Assembly: GCA_036768485.1 (NCBI GenBank)
Contig: JAVLUZ010000771.1
Location: forward strand, 1,604,862-1,668,861
From: Mermis nigrescens
Taxonomy: Eukaryota > Nematoda > Enoplea > Mermithida > Mermithidae
Length of the DNA: 64,000 bases
Direction of reading: 5' to 3'
The notes beneath the pieces are model-generated. The model was not told the origin of the DNA. It saw only the letters and a program-made list of their open reading frames with translations, and did no database searches. Shown here piece after piece: positions 37,001-64,000 of the stretch. The position numbers were made by a program, and so were the translations under genes. How positions within the stretch are numbered: position 1 is the first letter of the stretch; each line of letters starts with the position of its first letter.

Positions 37001-40000
37001 ATGAAATTTCTTCTTGTTTCATGCGCTTTTTACGTACTTTAATAGTGCTTATTAAGGTTGATTTTATCACAGGTAATGATTCTTTTATTAATTATCTTGT
37101 GTTTTTTCAAGGTCAGCAAGGAATGTGTCTAGATAGTCCTTACTTCTTTTTTTATTGCTTTTTATTCAGTTTTACTAATCAGAATTTTATACGAAATAAA
37201 GTGTCCAGGAATAGTCTGACTCGACAAAATTCTTTCAAAATGTTTTCCTCAATCATGCACTTTGTTCGAATTAAGTATTACGAGTAACTAATTACTTATC
37301 ACTCATACAGTCACAAAGGGCATGTGCAGCATAAAGTGCAATAATCCCGTTCAATTTCCGAGAAAGAAAATAAAACCTTCGAAATAAATTCGATTTTGTA
37401 TTAAAATTTATTTTTTATTTTTTCAAAACGCGGATTTTGAATTACGGGTTGAAAATAAATTTGATTCTTTTGAGTATCTATGGACGATGAGCTCAGGGGA
37501 CAAATTCGTGATCTTTTTTACGCATACAGTACAAAATTATTATATTTCTATGAATAAAATATAAGATTGGACTTTACAGATTTTTAACATTTGAAGCTCA
37601 GATCGTGTCCGCAACGGTATTTTGCAATCCTTATTGCGCTCCCAACGGATTTAGTTGCTTGAATGGTCAATGCTCTCCGCTGTCAGCTCAACTAGGAGGC
37701 ACTGGTTTTGGATATAGATCGACGTTCGGTCAAGGCTGGAATCAAATGGGATTAGGCGTTCCAACGCCGCCTGGATACGGAATGGGATTTCCTGGTTTTG
37801 GGACAGGTATTCCGAATTCAGGACCAAATTTTCGAAGTTTTCCTCCTCGAATAATTGGTCCAGGGATGCCGAGCTTTCCGGGCAATTTCATGCCTAGCTT
37901 ACCTGCGCCAAAACCCGTTTTCCAATGTTATTCCAAGATTAGGTGAGTCGGTAGATTGTTATTAGCATCAGCGACCAAATTCTGGGGGTCTGTCTGGTGT
38001 AAAACTGGCAAAAATTCCGAAAAACATGCTAAAATTTCAATTAGTCCATCGATTTCGGAGGTCTACCGGATTCTCGGGGGAGGAGTCTGCTGAACCCTAC
38101 AAACACCCTACGCCCATGTATAGTCATAGGCTGGCCTCGTCCTGGCTATTTTTAATTTCAGAATATAGAGAAGCTCCTCACAAAAGCCATTATTTAAATA
38201 CTCAAGCAACAAATAGTAGGAATTTATTCTCAGGCTTTTACTAGTGTTTTTGGAGAAGTACATGAAACTCATTTGCATTTCTACTCATTGACCGAAATTT
38301 ACTTGCGGAAAAATAAGTATCTCATCAGCTCTTTGTGATTAACTGATTAGTAGAAAATTTCGCTGGAATGGAATCTATTTCACCGTAAAGAAGCATGAAA
38401 TGTGTACATACACTCACATCATTCCGAGTAGGTACATAAATCTATAAATTTCACGTTTTCATCAGTAAGTATGCAATCACGCTATTAACCCTTGCTGCTC
38501 AGGTCTCTGCCCACCAGAGTTATGCGTTTATCCTAATGGCGCCCAAGTGACTAAGCCACAGGCCCCAGATGGTTCGCCCTGCTTCGTCACAAGCGGACTG
38601 CCTTTCTTCAATTTGCAATAATGGAATATGTTCGCCTAAAATTACTGGGTACTTCACCAATAGTATTTATTATAGTTGTGAATCAACGTGGCCGATCTTG
38701 CAGGTCATCCTCGTGAGTATAGTGTACGGCATGGCCAATCTAAAGAGAACAGCCGGTCCTTGGAGAGGACAAATCCTAAACTTTTTTGAGCCAAAATGAC
38801 CTCAGAACTGGTATATGTATTAAAATAGCGTTAAAACTACGTTAGTCCACAGTTTATGGTCAAATTTAAGAATTTTCAGAGGAAATCATCGATTTTCATC
38901 CGGTTTTTGGTTTTCATTGGCCTCATTTTCCTGAAAAGATTTCCTATTTTTCTATTCTCGGAGTTTTAAATTCCCCAAACCCTTTCCCCCATACGCATGT
39001 ATGATCATGAGTAGGTCAACCGCCGAGGTTTTTCAATATAAAAAATTCTTGAAAATCAGTATTGAGGTTCGAATAATGTTAAAACTGGCTATCTACCATC
39101 ATAATTTCTCAAATTCATTACATTTATTTACTTTCTTGACGGCCTGCCATGTTTTTGTAGTTTTCTTCGATTTTAAGCACAAATTCTAAATAGTTTTGCG
39201 GTTCGCCCTAAATGCTTCATAGGATTTGCTCCAAACGCACAAAAACAGGAAATAAAGAAGAAATTCAATTATCTAAATGTCTTAGTGGAAATTTAATCGA
39301 TTTCCTAGCGTTTCGCGACGGTTTTAGCCATATTTAATGAAATTTACGAACTTTTTGCACAAACTTGCTTAAATGTTTGAATTTTTTGCAAAATTTTCGC
39401 ACCTAAATTATTTTGACTAAAAATATGATTTAGAAGAAATTGGGGTACCGCCCATCCCTTAGGAAAATCTTAGATCCGCCACTGAGCTGCCTTAATTAAT
39501 TGACAGTCGATGCTCGATTCCGAGCACTTTGTAATGAAGCTTCAAATTTTTCTTAATTTTGTTAATTTATGAAATATTTTTTAATTTTAGTGATTTATCC
39601 CAATTTCCATTAATTTTGTCTCATCTTTTCCATAGCATTTTATTTTTATTCCGCTGAGGATATAGGCCAGACATATACGTCCCAGGATGAATAATTAAAA
39701 ATTTTTTGGAAAAAACAATGCATCTGATTTCAATTTCCAGGTGCCGATACAAAACTTAATTTTGTAGGCAAACATTAGATTTCCTATTTTAGTATAAGTT
39801 TCTAACGTACGTGCTACTTGAAAACTAATAGCTTCCTGATTTAGTAAAATCTTATAAAAATAGGAATGTAAAGCGTTTTAGGTCTTTGAAATCTGAGTCC
39901 ATGTACAGAATCAACAAATAATGAAAAGGAACACCTTTTCGGCCAATATAAAGATGGGTGCTGACCATACATGGGCAGTAACGAAATTGTGTTAGGGGTC

Positions 40001-41544
40001 CGATGAAGCTAAATTGCCGAAAATAGCACTGAAAAATTCGATCCTAGGGGGTCTATCATTTCGGGAGATGAGGGGTCTTTCAGATTCAGGAGGGGTCCAG
40101 ACCCCCAGACTTTCACGCTTATATGTGGTACTGCTAGCCCGTCACGTTGAAGTTTATCCTATTCTGCGAACTTTGTAAGATCTCCAAAGGCTAGATTATT
40201 GACAACCTATTCTGGGATATAAACTTGCATTTGTAGGCCTTTTTGGTAGCGTTTTTGACATTTTTGGCCAAAATTATAAGCCATCCCTTACGAAAAATAG
40301 CCAATCACCCCAGCTGAAATTTTGAGCCGCCGTATGTATACATGCTTGTATAATTCTATTTGCCTTATGATTGAGCCGCAGTAATAAATCGCAAATAATA
40401 CTAATTAAAATTAGTCGAATTTATTTTGCTTCAAAGACTTCATATGTTTTCACGCTTTTATCATTTCAAAGTTATTCTACCCCGAATGGACCAAGTTATC
40501 CGATTGGTAGTAATTGGACCCCACTCACGAGTTATGCCCCAATCGGAATGACGCTGCAATCGGCCCAAGGGACGAAAGTAAATCGAAGAACGAAGGTTTG
40601 CTCAGTGGTGGCAGTCGTTGTACATTCGACTCAACATGCTTCTCCGGGGCTTGCATATCTGGAATTTGCAGTCTCGATTCTCAGGTTACATTTTACGCCT
40701 CTTTTCTTAATTTTTACTTATCTGAACATTTTCCTTTCCTCTTTACATTTTAATTATGAGATAGGGAGCATGTCCTTTGCGGAAATAAAGTAAAAATTTA
40801 AATTCGATGGACTGCTGCATTAGCTCATCAGTGTGATCGATTTCGTAATTTTACCGTCATCTGTTTGTATTGAAAATTGAATTTTCAAAGTACGGAACTT
40901 TCTTGACCGAAAACTGTTTACTTTGAATGTTCTATTGCAAGCGTGCTTGTGTGTGTGTTTGTGCGAGTGGGTTTCTTATTTTTTCCGCAAGTAAGGATTT
41001 CAAAACGAATCCGGGAGCATTATTATCGTAAATGACCGAAGTAGTATATGCCGGGAGCCTGGATCCGGATCTTATGGTTAAGTATAGGACACGTGTATAA
41101 CCATAGGATACGTGTATAGCATATCCAGATCCAGGCTCTGGCATACACTACTGACCGATCATTTGGTAAAGCCAAGCTTCGATTACGAGAACTACGTAAA
41201 TCACTTCGAAACGAGAAAATATGATTCTGTTACTAATTTATTAGAAAGTCGCAATTTCCTCTAAAACCTAATTCATATGCTTAACGAAGAGAAACATATA
41301 AGTAGCTAGATAAGTAAATAAGCTGCATCCATGATAAAGTGATAACATTTATTCTATTTAGGTAAGAGGAAAGGTAGCCGGAACAGGGGTGTGTCTCTTT
41401 GACAGTCAGTGCTATTCGAACCATTGCTGCGACGGTAAATGTGCCACCGACAGCATCGTCCCGGGAAAAGTGGCCCGCGGTGGTTGCTGCAAGAAGGCAC
41501 ATCAATGCTTGAGTGAAACTTGCCGTCAAAACTCTTGTGCCTAA
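37001..41544 (+). CDS. secreted protein with EB-like cysteine modules and Gly/Pro linker
   Basis: Five proposed exons: 37001-37033, 37602-37942, 38504-38648, 40472-40684 and 41362-41544, ending TAA. The first junction gives MKFLLVSCAFY then IVSATVFCNPYC, a plausible signal peptide. Exon 2 has a cysteine module (CAPNGFSCLNGQCSP) followed by a Gly/Pro/Met/Phe-rich linker. Exon 3 has a module with SPC, then DCLSSICNNGICSP. Exon 4 has SRCTFDSTCFSGACISGICS. The last exon has CLFDSQCYSNHCCDGKC and a GGCCKKAHQC end. The C-x-C-x-GxC pattern resembles EB modules of nematode secreted proteins. Exons 3 to 4 and 4 to 5 are phase-consistent. Single-base frame changes are needed at the end of exon 2, within exon 3 (near 38594) and in exon 4, so the model is provisional. 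Function unknown. Confidence 0.65.
41040..41152. repeat. 113-bp foldback flanked by gaccga
   Basis: The left arm agtagtatatgcc..gagcctggatc pairs with the right arm gatccaggctc..ggcatacactact. The 6-bp gaccga directly precedes (41034-41039) and follows (41153-41158) it, looking like a target duplication. In the last intron of the EB-like gene. Confidence 0.65.
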
Positions 41545-41719
41545 AAAATTAACTTTTTCGAATATTTGTGAAATTGTGCACTGACCTATTCATCCAGTTT
41601 TGATTAAAATACTTCATTCGACGATTTCGTGCGTATGTTTGTTCGAGAGTCGATGCGCTATTGATTATGGTGTGTAGGAGAATTCGAGTAAACTCGTTTT
41701 GTGAATCGATGTTATATCA

Positions 41720-41725
41720 AATAAA
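41720..41725 (+). terminator. polyadenylation signal AATAAA
   Basis: AATAAA about 175 nt after the stop codon of the EB-like gene. The position is plausible. There is no transcript evidence. Confidence 0.5.
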
Positions 41726-42350
41726 ATTAGTGAGTACTGACTCAAAATCTTGACGACGAGTCCGAAAGTTTAAAAATTATTTCGCAAAAAATGATCTCGC
41801 AACTTGATATTTCAAACTTTAGACCGTCAGTTGACTAGTATTATGAGTAACGAAAAGAGTCAACAAAGCCAAGCGACGCTTGAGGTCAAGGAAACGTCCA
41901 GTTAAATTTAATTACTCTCGTTTGTCTATCGTTTTCATCTGACAAATTTTATGAAGAACTCAATAGTAGGCTTTATTGATGACTTGACCGTTAATTAAGT
42001 AATAATGATGAGTATGTAATGAAAAATGGCAGCTACCGATGCATACGTTAACCGGTACAGTAATCAGAGTGTAACTAATGCGGCTAATGAGCTTAGAATC
42101 TCGTTTGACGTGAAGCTAAAGATACTTCGCAGGAATTTTGTTGGCTTCTTGCGGCGAATCACTACGATGTGCTGTCAAGTATATTATTCTTGAATTCAGA
42201 TTTTTTATATTTACCGTCGTAATACGATAAACTGAAAATGTTTTCTAGCTAATGCAGTAGAACATTCAAAGAAGAGATCAGTAAGCAGTTTTGAATCGCA
42301 ACGCAAGGGAAATCAAGAGGATATGTTAGGAGTATTTTTGTAACTTCATA

Positions 42351-62637
<20,287 letters not shown>

Positions 62638-62715
62638 GTACGCTTTATTTACACAACAGCTAAATATATTCCGCTTCATGAGGTCTTGCGCATAATTGAA
62701 GTTTGCTTCAGAAGC

Positions 62716-62872
62716 AAAAGTCGGCGATATCGTCGATATCGCCGACTGTTTTTCCCGGTTCACAAGTGCCCCGGTATCCCGATTTTCTGTCGGCGATGTC
62801 GGCGATATCGCCGACTAAAATCGGACGAATAGAATCCATTTCTATTTTTCTGCGATATCGCCGACAATTTGT
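62716..62872. repeat. gtcggcgatatcgccgac palindrome cluster
   Basis: gtcggcgatatcg at 62724 starts a near-perfect 27-bp palindrome. Further gtcggcgatatcgccgac copies are at about 62795-62816, and gatatcgccgac near 62853. Ends aagtcggcgatatcg and cgatatcgccgacaa are inverted. It may be a small MITE directly after the last recognised cyclase exon. Confidence 0.6.
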
Positions 62873-63138
62873 GCACAAAGTATAGTACAGTCAAAGGAAG
62901 AAAATATGCGCATGCGTATGGCTTGCATATGCATTGAATAATTAGTTATTTTTGGACATACCATGAATTTTTGATGAGCTTAAAAGTAGCAAAAAGAGGT
63001 AGACTAAAAAGCTAAATAAAATTAATTAACTAATTAATTCAAATGAATTATTTAAGAATCACTAAATTAATTCAGTTATTACTCAATTGATTAAATGCTG
63101 GATTAAGAATAAATTAAGTGAATAAAAATTGATGGATT

Positions 63139-63277
63139 TTAGAGCAAAGCGTGTCTGAAATAAGTAAAATGCTAAATGACGAATCGAAGAAATCTTACTT
63201 ACTGCTCTATCGCTTGCTACCGAAATAATTTTGGTTTTAAAGCGTGATACAATGCTATGTTAAGAAGCTTTTTCAAT
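63139..63277 (+). pseudogene. duplicated fragment of guanylyl cyclase linker exon
   Basis: Matches 61617-61755, covering the second half of the 61564-61704 exon and about 50 bp of its intron. The copied frame reads LEQSVSEISKMLNDESKKSY, then LLLYRLLPK and a stop. The original donor cgaa|gtaatt is cgaaataatt in the copy, so the 5' splice site is gone and the frame runs into TAA. It lies downstream of later exons, so it cannot be used in order. Confidence 0.8.
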
Positions 63278-64000
63278 TTTTTGAGACACTTGTATACTCA
63301 TTTCCTTAAATTTTTCTGGCGGGTTCGGAAAAAACTTGAAAAACTTGAGGAATGAGATTGTAATAAAACCTTTTTCCCGGTGTTCAAAAAATGTATTCTG
63401 TATTTGCGTATTTTCCGAAGTAATTTATATTATACAGGGTGGCGCAAAAAACATTCATCATATCTACGACCATAACCTTTGTTTTGTAATAGTTTTGACT
63501 TTGTAGTCTTTTGCAGTTTATACAAAACTTATCTATCTAAAAGTCTGCGATGTTTCGTTGAATAATCTTATTTAGCTAAGTTAAAACATTAATTTTACAG
63601 GATAAAATTCTTTAGCTTCCTCGAATTTTCAGTGGGTAATAGATGAGGATCGACAAGGATTGTAATTTATACAAGCGCCATTCCATGTGAAATGGGACAA
63701 AACAATAAAAATCAAAACAAGCGAATAAGACTGATTGAAACAGAATAATTTTGTGATATAATCTTCAATTACATGATCTCTATTGTGTCTTTTATGGCCT
63801 AAATCCTTCGATTTTGTCGCAAAAATACAATAAATCAACTCAATGCTTTTTTGTTATTCGATAAAGCTAATTAGAAAAATTTGAGAGACGCTATCTCATT
63901 TAGTTCCAAGAATGCTCTTGAATTTTCAATGAGTCAAAACTAATTCATGAACTTAATTTTCTTGTACCTTCCGGAAAAACAGTGGTGTAAGGCGTACAAG
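63278..64000. other. no exon recognised at window end
   Basis: AT-rich. The phrase tatacagggtggcgcaaaaaa at 63433 resembles tacagggtggcccaaaaaag at 35793. No continuation of the cyclase domain was recognised. Confidence 0.4.

Overview
Nuclear DNA from a metazoan, most likely an ecdysozoan invertebrate and possibly a nematode. The genes are split into short exons with GT..AG junctions and many TTTCAG-type acceptors, introns are long, most of the window is AT-rich, and introns and intergenic DNA are crowded with short non-autonomous DNA transposons and microsatellites. A receptor-type guanylyl cyclase, EB-like cysteine modules and small secreted cysteine-rich paralogues fit a nematode, but nothing here proves the phylum. 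I recognised no rRNA, tRNA or CRISPR. The species is not identified.

Layout. (1) 1-11.6 kb: a 17-N assembly gap, a frameshifted LTR-retrotransposon gag remnant on the minus strand, then repeats (foldback element, a candidate 3.4-kb terminal-inverted-repeat element, a family with hairpins of the type ggcgcttcgcgcc). (2) 11.64-23.41 kb, plus: the N-terminal part (ten exons, about 490 codons) of phosphorylase kinase alpha regulatory subunit. The exons are GC-rich and 13.4-24.9 kb is unusually CpG-rich. The other half of the protein was not found. (3) 27.3-33.2 kb, minus: two paralogous small secreted cysteine-rich genes, one complete (three exons, 159 aa) and one incomplete, with a decayed PIF/Harbinger transposon between them. 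(4) 33.66-34.69 kb: about 1 kb of AAT microsatellite. (5) 37.0-41.54 kb, plus: a five-exon secreted protein with EB-like cysteine modules and a Gly/Pro-rich linker. (6) 42.35 kb to beyond 62.64 kb, plus: a receptor guanylyl cyclase with signal peptide, ligand-binding domain, membrane segment, kinase-homology domain, coiled-coil linker and the start of the cyclase domain. The rest of the cyclase lies past the window or in exons I could not recognise.

Most striking points. The cyclase receptor has two adjacent homologous 110-nt exons in the same phase, separated by only 41 nt, which look like mutually exclusive alternative ligand-binding exons. A MITE sits in one of its 5' splice sites and has duplicated the donor. 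Its largest intron carries a roughly 275-bp satellite full of TGTAAA/TTTACA palindromes. An exon copy with a destroyed donor lies downstream. MITEs with 8-bp target duplications are inserted into one another. Several conserved coding exons carry single-base indels, mostly in homopolymer runs, which more likely reflect assembly error than pseudogenes.

The three confident genes (phosphorylase kinase, EB-like protein, guanylyl cyclase) share no obvious pathway. Their closeness looks incidental.
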